Below, piece by piece: positions 32,396-41,633 of a stretch of DNA of 64,000 bases. A model generated the notes under the pieces. It ran no database searches, had not been told where the DNA came from, and was given only the letters and a program-made list of their open reading frames with translations. A program made the translations under genes and the position numbers. Origin of the DNA: Ignavibacteria bacterium (GTDB lineage Bacteria; Bacteroidota; Ignavibacteria; Ignavibacteriales; Ignavibacteriaceae); contig JAUYAB010000042.1 in the NCBI GenBank assembly GCA_030693705.1, forward strand, positions 1 to 64,000. Reading direction: 5' to 3'. Positions within the stretch are counted from its first letter, which is position 1. Every line of letters starts with the position of its first letter.

Positions 32396-35300
32396 TTATT
32401 CTAAAACTTTTTGGATAGTTATCGAAACCGAATGAGCGCCGATTTCCCAACTCTGAGAGAATCCGGGCTCACCTATTTCAAATGTAATTTTGTTTGCTAA
32501 AGTTTCATTTGAAATGTACTGATTAAATAATTTAATTGCATTAACAAATTCATCAACCGCTTCAAAGCTGATAAGGATTCTATCAGTTACTTCAAACCCG
32601 GCATCCTTCCGCATATTTTGTACACGGTTAACAAACTCGCGGGCAAGTCCTTCTTGAATAAGCTCGTCATTCAACAGTGTATCAAGCGCTACTGTAACAC
32701 CTTCGTCGCTTTCAACAGACCAGCCGGTAATTTCCGAGCTTATAATTTCTACATCCTCTTTCTGAACTTCGAAAGTTTCAGTTTCTAAAGTTACAAAAAC
32801 GGATTCTCCTTTTTCAAGTTTTCCTATTAAATCTTTATTAAATTGTCGAATGGAATTGGCAACCGGATTAACTTTTTTACCGAATTTTGGTCCCAGAGTC
32901 TTAAAATTCGGTTTTGCCGATTTAGTCACAATATCCGCATCATCCTCAAGAATGATCAATTCTTTAACATTAACTTCCTCAAGAATAACATCTTTCATCT
33001 GGCTTAAAGAATCACGTTTTGCCGCATCCACCGCAACCATAATTTTTTGTAATGGCTGACGAACTTTTAAGTTCAGTTTTGCTCGCATTGCACGGGTTAA
33101 ATAAACTACCCGCTGTGCAAGTTCCATTTTTTCTTCGAGCACTTTATCAATAAATTTTACTTCGGGGAAATCAGTTAAGTGAACCGATTCAAACGGCTCT
33201 TCTTTTGTGTTTTCATTCAGATTTTGATACAATTCCTCTGAAAAGAAAGGAGCAAACGGTGAAAGAAGTTTTGAAATAATTTTTAAACTTTCATACAGTG
33301 TTTGGTAAGCCGCAATTTTATTCTGATTATTTTCCGATTTCCAGAAACGTCTTCTATTCCTTCTTACATACCAGTTTGAAAGATGATCGATCGTAAACGA
33401 ATAAATGAGCCGGGCAGCTTTGGTAACGTCATACGCATCCATAAACTGTTGATATTCTTTTACAACCGAATTAAGTTTGGAAATTATCCAGCGATCAATT
33501 TCGGGCCTTTCTTCATACGGGATAAACTTTTCGCTAAAATTGAACTTATCAATATTTGCATACAAGGCAAAGAATGAATACGTATTTAACAAAGTTCCGA
33601 AAAATTTTCTTTGCGTTTCCGCCAGATCATCTTCGCTGAATAAGGTTGGTCGCCACGGCGGATTATTTACCGTTAAATACCAGCGAGTTGCATCGGCACC
33701 ATATTTATCAAATAAAGTAAACGGATCAACAGTATTCCCTTTTGACTTAGACATTTTCTGTCCGGACTTGTCTAAGATTAAATCGTTAACAAGAACATTT
33801 TTATAGGCGACCTTATCGAACAGCATTGTAGAAATTGCATGCAGAGTATAAAACCAACCGCGCGTCTGATCTATCCCTTCGCAAATAAAATCCGCCGGAA
33901 AATTTTTATCAAACCATTCTTGGTTTTCAAACGGATAATGATACTGGGCAAACGGCATAGAACCGCTATCAAACCAAACATCAATTAATTCCGGAGTTCG
34001 TTTATAAACTTTTCCGTTTCGTTCAAATTTAACATCGTCAACAAAAGGTTTATGAAGATCGATTTCTTCAGCGGGTAAATCTTTTACGAGAATTTTATTT
34101 CCGTCCCGTTCAACAAACCCTTCTTTCAATTCAGCCACAGAACCCACAGCGAACATATCACCGTCATCGTTTAGCCAAAGAGGAAGCGGCGTTCCCCAAT
34201 AACGATCGCGCGAAAGTGACCAGTCTTTGTTTTCTTCAAGCCAGTTACCAAATCTTCCGGCGCCTACTTCAGGCGGACACCAATTGATAGTTTTGTTCAA
34301 CTCGATCATCCGTTTAGAAATTTCTGTTGTGCGGATGTACCAACTGTCGCGTGCGTAATAGATCAAAGGATTGTCGCATCGCCAACAATGCGGGTATGAA
34401 TGAAGATGATCGTTACCTGCTTTGTAAATGAGATTGCGTTCTTTCAAATTTCTCACAACATCGGGATCAACACCTTTTTCTTCGTGAGTGGTAAACTTGA
34501 GCGATTTTACTAATCGTCCGGCAAAGTCTGTAACTTCGTCGGTAAATCTTCCGCTTTTTGTAACCGGTTGAAGAAACGGCAGATCAAATTTCTTAGAGGC
34601 TTCATAATCGTCGGCGCCAAATGCAGGAGCAATATGAACCACACCGGTACCGTCTTCCGTGCTTACGAATTCACCGGGAATAACATACCAGCCTTTTTTA
34701 TCGGTTGGAATATATGAGAACAACGGTTCGTATTCTTTATTTAAAAGATCGGCGCCTTTTACTTTGGCAACGAGTTCATATTCTTCTTTGATAACAGACA
34801 AACGGGCTTCGGCAATATAAAAGATTCCGTGTTTTTCTGTTTTTATTTTTACATAATCGATTTCAGCACCGACAGCAAGAGCAACGTTTGAAATCAATGT
34901 CCACGGCGTTGTTGTCCAAACTAAAATTGCGGCGTCTTCATCTTTTAATTTGAATTTGATATAGACGCTTGGATCGTGAACATCTGCGTAACCAAGCGCA
35001 AGTTCGTGCGAAGAAAGTGGCGTTTCGCAATGGGGACATTGGGGTACAATTTTAAATCCTTTATAAATCAATCCCTTTTTTACATATTCCGAAAGCGCCC
35101 ACCAAACCGATTCGATATAATCATTCGTGCAAGTTATGTATGCGTCATCAAGATTGATCCAGTAGCCCATCCGCTCTGTAAGCGTTTGCCAGCCTTGTTT
35201 CATTTCGATATGACCGTAGACCAAATCTTTTGCTTTTTGGTTGAATGCGGCAACGCCGTACTTTTCAATATCCGATTTTTGCGAAAAGTCCAACTCTTTT

Positions 35301-35590
35301 TCAAGTGCAATTTCAACCGGCAAACCGTGCGTATCCCAACCGGCTTTTCTATGAACTTGATACCCTTGCAACGTTTTGTAACGGCAGATCAAATCTTTAA
35401 GAGTTCTTGCCATCACGTGATGAATGCCAGGTTTTCCATTTACTGTTGGTGGTCCCTCATAGAATGTGAAAGTTTTTTCTTCGCTTCGCGATTGAATACT
35501 TTTTTCAAAAATTTTATGCTCTTGCCAGAACTTGAGAATCTCTTTTTCTAAAGTAGCGTAGTTTACAGAATCAGAATATTGTTTGAACAT
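32396..35590 (-). CDS. ileS: Isoleucyl-tRNA synthetase
   Basis: Class I synthetase of 1064 aa. The HIGH element is GIHH (55-58) within PPTVNGKPGIHHVMAR, followed by GWDTHGLPVE. The editing domain carries WTTTPWTLISN (225-235), the KMSKS loop is K612-M-S-K-S616, and anticodon-binding helices follow with WYVRRNRRRFW. There is no C-terminal zinc-finger CxxC, which fits the eukaryote/archaeal-like (IleS2) type, as does the long C-terminal region; that subtype is an inference and is often linked to mupirocin tolerance. It sits in the conserved divIVA-ileS-dksA-lspA string. Confidence 0.96.
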   Translation of the reverse strand: MFKQYSDSVNYATLEKEILKFWQEHKIFEKSIQSRSEEKTFTFYEGPPTVNGKPGIHHVMARTLKDLICRYKTLQGYQVHRKAGWDTHGLPVEIALEKELDFSQKSDIEKYGVAAFNQKAKDLVYGHIEMKQGWQTLTERMGYWINLDDAYITCTNDYIESVWWALSEYVKKGLIYKGFKIVPQCPHCETPLSSHELALGYADVHDPSVYIKFKLKDEDAAILVWTTTPWTLISNVALAVGAEIDYVKIKTEKHGIFYIAEARLSVIKEEYELVAKVKGADLLNKEYEPLFSYIPTDKKGWYVIPGEFVSTEDGTGVVHIAPAFGADDYEASKKFDLPFLQPVTKSGRFTDEVTDFAGRLVKSLKFTTHEEKGVDPDVVRNLKERNLIYKAGNDHLHSYPHCWRCDNPLIYYARDSWYIRTTEISKRMIELNKTINWCPPEVGAGRFGNWLEENKDWSLSRDRYWGTPLPLWLNDDGDMFAVGSVAELKEGFVERDGNKILVKDLPAEEIDLHKPFVDDVKFERNGKVYKRTPELIDVWFDSGSMPFAQYHYPFENQEWFDKNFPADFICEGIDQTRGWFYTLHAISTMLFDKVAYKNVLVNDLILDKSGQKMSKSKGNTVDPFTLFDKYGADATRWYLTVNNPPWRPTLFSEDDLAETQRKFFGTLLNTYSFFALYANIDKFNFSEKFIPYEERPEIDRWIISKLNSVVKEYQQFMDAYDVTKAARLIYSFTIDHLSNWYVRRNRRRFWKSENNQNKIAAYQTLYESLKIISKLLSPFAPFFSEELYQNLNENTKEEPFESVHLTDFPEVKFIDKVLEEKMELAQRVVYLTRAMRAKLNLKVRQPLQKIMVAVDAAKRDSLSQMKDVILEEVNVKELIILEDDADIVTKSAKPNFKTLGPKFGKKVNPVANSIRQFNKDLIGKLEKGESVFVTLETETFEVQKEDVEIISSEITGWSVESDEGVTVALDTLLNDELIQEGLAREFVNRVQNMRKDAGFEVTDRILISFEAVDEFVNAIKLFNQYISNETLANKITFEIGEPGFSQSWEIGAHSVSITIQKVLE

Positions 35591-35632
35591 GTGCTTGTTT
35601 ATTTTAGTAGTTAGTTGTTTGTCGTAATTTGT

Positions 35633-36247
35633 TTATTGTGCTTCGTATTTCTTAATGAGTTCGCGTTCAATTTGAATGAACTCTTTCAATTCTTTTTCTA
35701 TCCGTTCCTTTTTCAGTAACGTATTTTTTGCACTCGCTTCTGCATCGTTAATGATCTTTTCAGCCTTTACTTTAGCTTCCAGAACCGTTAAAGCCGCTTC
35801 GTCTTTTGCCGATTTAATATATTCTTCAAAAATATTTAGTTTCGATTTTACTTCGAGCAATTCTTTTTGAAGCGAAAAAATTTCTCCCATCGCCATACCA
35901 AAAAATGCCATTGTGCCTAACATAATATCGCGCAGTGTATAAAGAATAATATTCTCCGCTACAAGACTGCTGGCAGAAAAATATTCTTTAAAGAACGTTA
36001 CAAGAAAAATGCTGACAAATGAAGTTGCTATTGCAAGCGCAAAAATTATCTTTCCGCCAACGTGCCAATCGTATGATTTGTTCATATACCAGCCAAGTGC
36101 AAAACAAAAAACCGAAATGACGAACCAGACCGCAAAATTATTTTCACCGAATTTAAAGATTTCCGTATCTAAAAAATTCGAAATGAATATCAGCACCGCT
36201 ATTAAAGCCGGGGCAAAGTATGACGCGAGTTTTTTTGTTGCGCTCAT
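35633..36247 (-). CDS. Four-helix membrane protein with coiled-coil tail, unknown
   Basis: 204 residues. Four hydrophobic segments are seen (about 10-24, 38-53, 66-86 and 98-122). They are followed by a charged coiled coil from about 125 to the end (SLQKELLEVKSKLNIFEEYIKSAKDEAALTVLEAKVKAEKII...). The C-terminal tail resembles the coiled coils of DivIVA-like proteins, and divIVA is two genes upstream. The start overlaps the end of the purine phosphorylase gene by 4 bases. I do not recognise a family; a membrane partner in the septum or pole complex is only a guess. Confidence 0.75.
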   Translation of the reverse strand: MSATKKLASYFAPALIAVLIFISNFLDTEIFKFGENNFAVWFVISVFCFALGWYMNKSYDWHVGGKIIFALAIATSFVSIFLVTFFKEYFSASSLVAENIILYTLRDIMLGTMAFFGMAMGEIFSLQKELLEVKSKLNIFEEYIKSAKDEAALTVLEAKVKAEKIINDAEASAKNTLLKKERIEKELKEFIQIERELIKKYEAQ

Positions 36248-37065
36248 AATTTTTTTATAACCTCTTTCATCAATAAGGTCATTTTAGGTTCGGCAGTCAT
36301 CGCCGCTTCAATAATTTCTTCCAGCACGGCAGGTTTAAGTGAATCGGGAAAACATTCATCCGTAATGATGCTGAATCCGAGCACTTTCATTCCCATGTGG
36401 TTTGCCACAATATTTTCCGGAACGGTTGACATTCCAACTACATCCGCGCCGATAGCACGCAAGAAGCGGTATTCGGCTTTTGTTTCAAGATTTGGACCCG
36501 ACACCGCAACATAAACACCTTTGTGCACTTTAATTTTATTCTCAAGTGCAACGGATTCTGCAAGTTCAATTAATTGCAAATTGTACGGTTCACTCATATC
36601 TGGAAAACGGGAACCAAGTTCGTCTTCATTTTTCCCGATGAGTGGATTATCGCCAAGTAAATTAATATGATCCAGCATTAACATAATATCGCCGCGCCGG
36701 TAAATGGGATTCATTCCGCCGCAAGCATTTGAAACGAGCAAAGTTTCGACTCCAAGAAATTTCATTACGCGAACAGGATACGTAATTTGCTGCATGGTGT
36801 AGCCTTCATAAAAATGAAATCTTCCTTGCATTGCAATAACGTTCGTTCCGTTTATTTTTCCGAAAATTAATTTTCCCTTATGCGATTCAACAGTCGATAA
36901 GGGAAAATGCGGCAGATCGGCATAATCAATTTCGTGAGTGATTTGGATTTCCTTTACAAGTCCACCGAGTCCCGTTCCGAGAATAATGCCAACCGGGTAA
37001 TTTTCAGAAGTTTGTTTTCTGATTACTTCGAGCGTTTCGTTTATTTTTTCAGTTAATGCACTCAT
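36244..37065 (-). CDS. Purine nucleoside phosphorylase (trimeric PNP type)
   Basis: 273 residues, the length of trimeric PNPs. Phosphorolyses purine ribonucleosides to base and ribose-1-phosphate for salvage. Motifs seen are GIILGTGLGGL (26-36), the phosphate-binding region MQGRFHFYEGY, NACGGMNP, and VSGPNLETKAEYRFLRAIGADVVGMSTVPE, the family signature including the base-binding Glu and Met. The gene overlaps divIVA upstream and the membrane protein downstream by 4 bases each, so it is translationally coupled within the string. Confidence 0.94.
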   Translation of the reverse strand: MSALTEKINETLEVIRKQTSENYPVGIILGTGLGGLVKEIQITHEIDYADLPHFPLSTVESHKGKLIFGKINGTNVIAMQGRFHFYEGYTMQQITYPVRVMKFLGVETLLVSNACGGMNPIYRRGDIMLMLDHINLLGDNPLIGKNEDELGSRFPDMSEPYNLQLIELAESVALENKIKVHKGVYVAVSGPNLETKAEYRFLRAIGADVVGMSTVPENIVANHMGMKVLGFSIITDECFPDSLKPAVLEEIIEAAMTAEPKMTLLMKEVIKKL

Positions 37066-37598
37066 AAAATTCTATCCACAAAATCGTCAATATTAATTTC
37101 AACTTTAGTTTGTCTTTCCGGCTTCTTTGCAACGGAAGGTTCAAAATCGGCTTTATCAATTTTCATTTCCAAAAGATGAGACTGAGTTGTAATGATCGCC
37201 TTTAGTTTTGCAATGATCAGATCGCGTTCCTCGCGTAAATTTATAATGGAATTCCGGATATCATCAGCATTTTCTTTTGCTTTTTCAACCATTTGAGAAG
37301 CTTTGATCTCGGCTTCTTTCAACATCAACGCAGTCTGTTTTTTAGTTGATTCCACAGCCTTTGCGGAATTTTCCTGCGTTTTTAAAAGCGTGTCCTGCAG
37401 ATTTTTTTCGATCCGTTTGAATTCAGCTAACTGCACATTTGCTTCTTCAAGCTGTTTTTTCATGGAATCATTTTCCGTTTGAAGTTCTTCAACTTCCGAA
37501 GCGATCTTTTCCAAAAAAGAATGAACTTCTTCTACTGAAAATCCTCGGAATGCTTTATTAAATTCCTGCCGCTTAATGCTTAATGGTGATGTTCTCAT
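37062..37598 (-). CDS. divIVA: DivIVA-domain protein
   Basis: 178 residues from ATG at 37598; an upstream extension into yggS is rejected because the DivIVA domain begins exactly here (MRTSPLSIKRQEFNKAFRGFSVEEVHSFL). The first 30 residues form the membrane-curvature-binding crossed loops, then a coiled coil runs to about residue 140, ending in a short acidic tail (VEINIDDFVDRIL). In Gram-positives DivIVA marks poles and septa; the function in this group is not established. It lies next to yggS and upstream of ileS as in Bacillus. Confidence 0.9.
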   Translation of the reverse strand: MRTSPLSIKRQEFNKAFRGFSVEEVHSFLEKIASEVEELQTENDSMKKQLEEANVQLAEFKRIEKNLQDTLLKTQENSAKAVESTKKQTALMLKEAEIKASQMVEKAKENADDIRNSIINLREERDLIIAKLKAIITTQSHLLEMKIDKADFEPSVAKKPERQTKVEINIDDFVDRIL

Positions 37599-37605
37599 AT
37601 TTTTT

Positions 37606-38292
37606 TTACGTTGAATAATTTCTTGTGCCAAAAATTGCCGTTCCGATGCGCAACATTGTAGCGCCTTCTTCAAGCGCGAGTTCAAAATCGCCGGTCATTC
37701 CCATTGAAAGTTCTTTAAGTCCAAAACCTTTTCCGTTTAACTGATCTTTTAAAAGCCGAAGCTGAACGAAACTTTGACTGACTTTTTTCTCATCATCCGT
37801 AAACGGCGCCATCGTCATCAGTCCAACGAGATTTATGTTTGGATTTTCTTTGCAAAACCCGGCGATCTCTTCAATCTCTTTTTCGGAAGTTAACCCATGC
37901 TTGGTAGCTTCTTCCGAAGTCTTAATTTCTAAAAGAATCTTCTGCAATTTATTTTGTTTTTGAGCTATTTTCGCAATTTCTTCAGCAAGTTTCAATTTAT
38001 CGACCGAGTGAATAAACTCCGCTCTCGGCACAACATATTTTGCTTTATTCGTTTGCAAGTGTCCGATAAAATGCCACGAGACATCTTTCGGGACAAAATC
38101 ATATTTTTCTACAAGTTCCTGCGCCCAATTTTCTCCGAAATCTTTCTGTCCGCAGTTCACCGCTTTCAAAACAGATTCATACCCGTAAGTTTTGGAGACG
38201 GCAATTAAGGTTATTTCTGCCGGATTTCTGCCGATTTTAATACATTTTTCGGCAATTTCTTCACGGACTCTATTCAGGTTCTCTTTAATCAT
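37606..38292 (-). CDS. YggS/PROSC family PLP homeostasis protein
   Basis: 228-residue single-domain PLP-binding barrel, full length. Features are LIAVSKTYGYESV (PLP lysine in AVSK), FGENWAQELVEKY, WHFIGHLQTNKAKYV, the GLMTMAP strand, and LSMGMTGDFELALEEGATMLRIGTAIFG at the end with the phosphate loop. Members keep free PLP levels in balance. It is the first gene of the ten-gene leftward string; its orthologue ylmE lies in the same place in Bacillus subtilis. Confidence 0.95.
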   Translation of the reverse strand: MIKENLNRVREEIAEKCIKIGRNPAEITLIAVSKTYGYESVLKAVNCGQKDFGENWAQELVEKYDFVPKDVSWHFIGHLQTNKAKYVVPRAEFIHSVDKLKLAEEIAKIAQKQNKLQKILLEIKTSEEATKHGLTSEKEIEEIAGFCKENPNINLVGLMTMAPFTDDEKKVSQSFVQLRLLKDQLNGKGFGLKELSMGMTGDFELALEEGATMLRIGTAIFGTRNYST

Positions 38293-38431
38293 AATAAAAT
38301 CAAGTTTGTAAACCTATTGCTTTTCTTTGCAAAAATCAATAAAAATTACTGAAAATTTTTCCGCCAAGTTTTTTGCGGTTTTTCTCCCTAATTCCTTATT
38401 TTTCAAATGAATTTTAATTTTAAAGGGATTT

Positions 38432-39070
38432 ATGAAAAAACTAACCATCATTTCCTTAATTTTTCTTTCGGTGCAACTATTTTCGCAAATGCAATCACTG
38501 GTTTACCAACCACATTATGCGGAAAAATCACAAGTTGATTCACCACTTCATGTACAAAAAAATATCATACATCCAAAAACTTTAAAAGTAATCGGCCAAG
38601 GTTTAGGTGGAACTGCTCTGGGGATATTGGGTGCCATTAGCGGAGGATCAGTTGGATATTTAATTTCCAAGGAACAACATGCTAATTTCCCATATATTAC
38701 TACTCCAGAGTTAATTGGTGGAATGCTCGGATATTCTTTGGGAAGTACTCTTGGAGTTTATTGGATTGGAAATAATAAAGAGCTAAAAGGGTCGTTTAAC
38801 TATACGTTCCTTGGTTCAACCATTGGCGCGGTAGCTGGAGGGTTAGGACTTTGGGTCATAGGTCCTTTCGCTCTTTTGTTGCCGAGTGTTGGCGGAATAA
38901 TAGCTTTTTATCTTTCTGCTGAAGAAGTTATTCCGGTAAAAACAGATTCGTTAATTCAAATTCAAAATGAAAAAGTTCAGTTTGGTGCTCCAAGAATATT
39001 TCTAACAAGAATTGATGAGACCTCGAATAAGTTAAGATACAATTTTGAACTGCTTCGAGTAAATTTTTAA
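38432..39070 (+). CDS. Glycine-rich membrane protein with signal peptide, unknown
   Basis: 212 residues. An N-terminal signal peptide (MKKLTIISLIFLSVQLFSQ) is followed by hydrophobic, glycine-rich segments (about 48-72, 84-105 and 125-152: GQGLGGTALGILGAISGGSVGYLI, GGMLGYSLGSTLGVYW, STIGAVAGGLGLWVIGPFALLLPSVGGIIAF). Such glycine zippers are seen in pore-like or stress-related envelope proteins. A polar C-terminal tail ends in NFELLRVNF, a possible beta strand. No family recognised. It stands between the divergent yggS string and nadB. Confidence 0.7.
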   Translation: MKKLTIISLIFLSVQLFSQMQSLVYQPHYAEKSQVDSPLHVQKNIIHPKTLKVIGQGLGGTALGILGAISGGSVGYLISKEQHANFPYITTPELIGGMLGYSLGSTLGVYWIGNNKELKGSFNYTFLGSTIGAVAGGLGLWVIGPFALLLPSVGGIIAFYLSAEEVIPVKTDSLIQIQNEKVQFGAPRIFLTRIDETSNKLRYNFELLRVNF

Positions 39071-39147
39071 CTAATAAAATCTGTTCAACGATCAATTTTT
39101 ATTTTGCGGATACTCCAATCTGCCCCATCCTTCAGCAAAAAAATTCC

Positions 39148-39155
39148 TATTTTTG
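39148..39155 (+). promoter_or_regulatory. Candidate -7 promoter box of nadB
   Basis: TATTTTTG, 15 bases before the nadB start, matches TAnnTTTG. No -33 partner is clear. A transcript starting just after it would have a very short leader. Confidence 0.3.
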
Positions 39156-39170
39156 TAAAACAATATTTCT

Positions 39171-40748
39171 ATGATGAACACACACCAATTTGATACCATA
39201 ATTATCGGCAGCGGACTCGCCGGATTGTATTCAGCTATTCACGCTGCAAAACATGGAAGTGTTGCGCTGATTACAAAAACCACTCTCGATCTTTCAAATT
39301 CATATTGGGCACAAGGTGGAATTGCCGCTGCAATCTCTAAAGACGATTCTCCTTTACTTCATTTTGAAGACACACTTTCTGCCGGAAGAAATCTTTGCGA
39401 TAAAACTGCTGTTGAAGTTTTGGTAAATGAAGGAAGAGAAAGAGTCTTCGAGCTTATCGAAATGGGAATGCCGTTCGATAAAGAAAATGGTGAAATTGCT
39501 CTCGGACTTGAAGGAGGGCATTCGCGGCGAAGAGTTTTGCATGCAGGCGGAGATTCTACCGGACGCGATATTGTAAATTTTGTTTTGAAATCTGTTTTGG
39601 GAAACAAACGCATCTCCATTTTTGAAAATAAATTTGTTTATAATTTACTCGTCCAAGAGAACGAATGCATTGGCGTTTCTGCGTATGATTTTATGGAGAA
39701 TAAAAATTTTCACTTTCTCGGTAATTCGACAATTCTCGCTTCCGGTGGAGGCGCGGCAGTTTATTTAAGATCTACAAATCCACATACCTCGCTTGGGGAT
39801 GGTGTTTCTCTCGCCTACAATATTGGAGCAGAAATTGAGAGCATGGAGTTTATGCAATTCCATCCAACGGCATTTTATTCGCCGGGCGGTGAAACATTTT
39901 TAATCAGCGAAGCCGTCCGTGGAGAAGGCGCTTATCTTGTCAATTATAACGGAGTTCGATTTCTGCAGGAACAAAATTTAACTGAACTTGCCCCGCGCGA
40001 TGTTGTTTCCGAAGCAATTTTTAACGAGATGAAAAATTCAGGCGAACCAAATGTTTTTCTGAAACTTGATCACCTTGATGCGGAAAAAATAAAATCACGC
40101 TTCTCAAATATTTATAGTGAAACGATGCGCTTTGGAATTGATATGACAAAGCAACCGCTTCCTGTAGCGCCTGCCGCACACTTTATGATCGGTGGAATTA
40201 AAACCGGATTGAGCGGAGAGACAAACATAAGCCGTTTGTATGCAGTGGGTGAAGTCGCTTCATCCGGTATCCACGGTGCAAACCGGCTTGCAAGTAATTC
40301 ACTGCTCGAGTGTTTGGTTTTTGCGAAGCGAGCAGTTGAGGATTCGTTAAGCTACAAGAAGATTAAAAATTTCTCAGACAAAATTGAGACTTCTCCACCA
40401 TTCAAAGTTGCAAAAGAAAAAGAGAGTGATTTTTTATATGCAAAAAATTTGATCTCAAAACTTTTGTGGGATAATGCCGGGATAGTTCGCACAAAAGAAA
40501 AACTAAATCTTGCAATCGGAAAACTGAATGATCTTTCTGCTCAACTAAAACTTGTTAAAAATGAATATTACTCGTTTAGAATTTCAAGTTTGCTGCTGTT
40601 TTCCAAACTGTTAACCTCGGCAGCATTAATAAGAGAAGAAAGCCGCGGAAGTCATTTACGAAAAGATTTTCCTGAAGAAAGTCTGAACTTTCAAAAAACC
40701 ATTATTCAACAAAAAGATAAACCGGTAAAATTTTTTAACATTAAATAA
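39171..40748 (+). CDS. nadB: L-aspartate oxidase
   Basis: FAD enzyme of 525 aa that oxidises L-aspartate to iminoaspartate, the first step of de novo NAD synthesis. Features are GSGLAGLYSAIHAAKHG (FAD motif, 14-30), NSYWAQGGIAAAI, GHSRRRVLHAGGDSTGRDI, FHPTAFYSPGGETFLISEAVRGEGAYLVN (active site), AAHFMIGGIKT, GIHGANRLASNSLLECLVF and the C-terminal helical domain. Two adjacent ATGs are possible starts. It is the first gene of nadB-nadC-nadA, spaced 6 bases from nadC. Confidence 0.96.
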   Translation: MMNTHQFDTIIIGSGLAGLYSAIHAAKHGSVALITKTTLDLSNSYWAQGGIAAAISKDDSPLLHFEDTLSAGRNLCDKTAVEVLVNEGRERVFELIEMGMPFDKENGEIALGLEGGHSRRRVLHAGGDSTGRDIVNFVLKSVLGNKRISIFENKFVYNLLVQENECIGVSAYDFMENKNFHFLGNSTILASGGGAAVYLRSTNPHTSLGDGVSLAYNIGAEIESMEFMQFHPTAFYSPGGETFLISEAVRGEGAYLVNYNGVRFLQEQNLTELAPRDVVSEAIFNEMKNSGEPNVFLKLDHLDAEKIKSRFSNIYSETMRFGIDMTKQPLPVAPAAHFMIGGIKTGLSGETNISRLYAVGEVASSGIHGANRLASNSLLECLVFAKRAVEDSLSYKKIKNFSDKIETSPPFKVAKEKESDFLYAKNLISKLLWDNAGIVRTKEKLNLAIGKLNDLSAQLKLVKNEYYSFRISSLLLFSKLLTSAALIREESRGSHLRKDFPEESLNFQKTIIQQKDKPVKFFNIK

Positions 40749-40754
40749 TCGAAT

Positions 40755-41591
40755 ATGAAGTTAAATCAAAAAGAAATTGAAAGAGTAATTCTTACCGCGC
40801 TGAAAGAAGATATTGGCGCCGGTGATACTACAACAAATCTGATCATCGAAAAAAAGCAACAAGCAAAAGCATTCTTTCTTGCAAAAGAAGATGGAATTAT
40901 AGCCGGACTTGCAATCGCTAAAATGGTTTTGCAAAAATTTGACAAGACAATAAAATGGAAATCATTTATAAAAGATGGAGAATTCGTCTCTGCCGGAACT
41001 CACATTGCTGAAGTAAAAGGATCGTTGCGAGATTTATTAACGGGCGAACGAACTGCGCTGAATATTTTGCAAAGAATGTCAGGTATCGCAACAGCAACAA
41101 ATAGTTTTGTTGACGCTGTGAAAAATACAAATGCAAAAATTCTCGATACTCGAAAAACTGTTCCGGGTCTGCGTATGCTCGATAAATATGCTGTAAAAAT
41201 CGGCGGCGGAACAAATCACCGCAGCGGACTTTTCGATATGGTTTTAATTAAAGATAACCACATCAAAGCGGCAGGAAGCATTTCAAACGCCGTTGCCAAA
41301 ATTAGAAAAGGTGCAACACAAAAAATTAAAATAGAAGTTGAAACAAGTAATCTTGATGAAGTTCGTGAAGCATTGAAAAACAAAGTCGAAATTATCATGC
41401 TCGATAATATGACGGTCTCGATGATGAAAGAAGCGGTAAAAATAATCGCGGGGAAAGCTAAAGTAGAAGCTTCAGGAAATGTAAACTTCAAATCGATTAA
41501 AGCAATTGCTGAAACCGGAGTTGATTTTATTTCCGTCGGCGCACTTACACATTCCGTAAAAGCGCTGGACATCAGTATGAAAATAATGTAG
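40755..41591 (+). CDS. nadC: Nicotinate-nucleotide pyrophosphorylase (carboxylating)
   Basis: Quinolinate phosphoribosyltransferase of 278 aa, which turns quinolinate and PRPP into nicotinate mononucleotide and CO2. Motifs are EDIGAGDTTT near the start, GERTALNILQRMSGIAT, LDTRKTVPGLRMLDKYAVKIGGGTNHR, KDNHI, EVETSNLDE, MLDNM and ASGNVN. Full length. It is the middle gene of the NAD operon. Confidence 0.97.
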   Translation: MKLNQKEIERVILTALKEDIGAGDTTTNLIIEKKQQAKAFFLAKEDGIIAGLAIAKMVLQKFDKTIKWKSFIKDGEFVSAGTHIAEVKGSLRDLLTGERTALNILQRMSGIATATNSFVDAVKNTNAKILDTRKTVPGLRMLDKYAVKIGGGTNHRSGLFDMVLIKDNHIKAAGSISNAVAKIRKGATQKIKIEVETSNLDEVREALKNKVEIIMLDNMTVSMMKEAVKIIAGKAKVEASGNVNFKSIKAIAETGVDFISVGALTHSVKALDISMKIM

Positions 41592-41633
41592 AAATTTTTT
41601 CTCCGGTTAATTTTGAATGAAAAGGAAATTATT

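Noticed and set aside
37599-37685. Longer DivIVA start overlapping yggS
   Set aside because: The extra 29 residues are the yggS 3' end in another frame, and the DivIVA domain starts exactly at the internal ATG.
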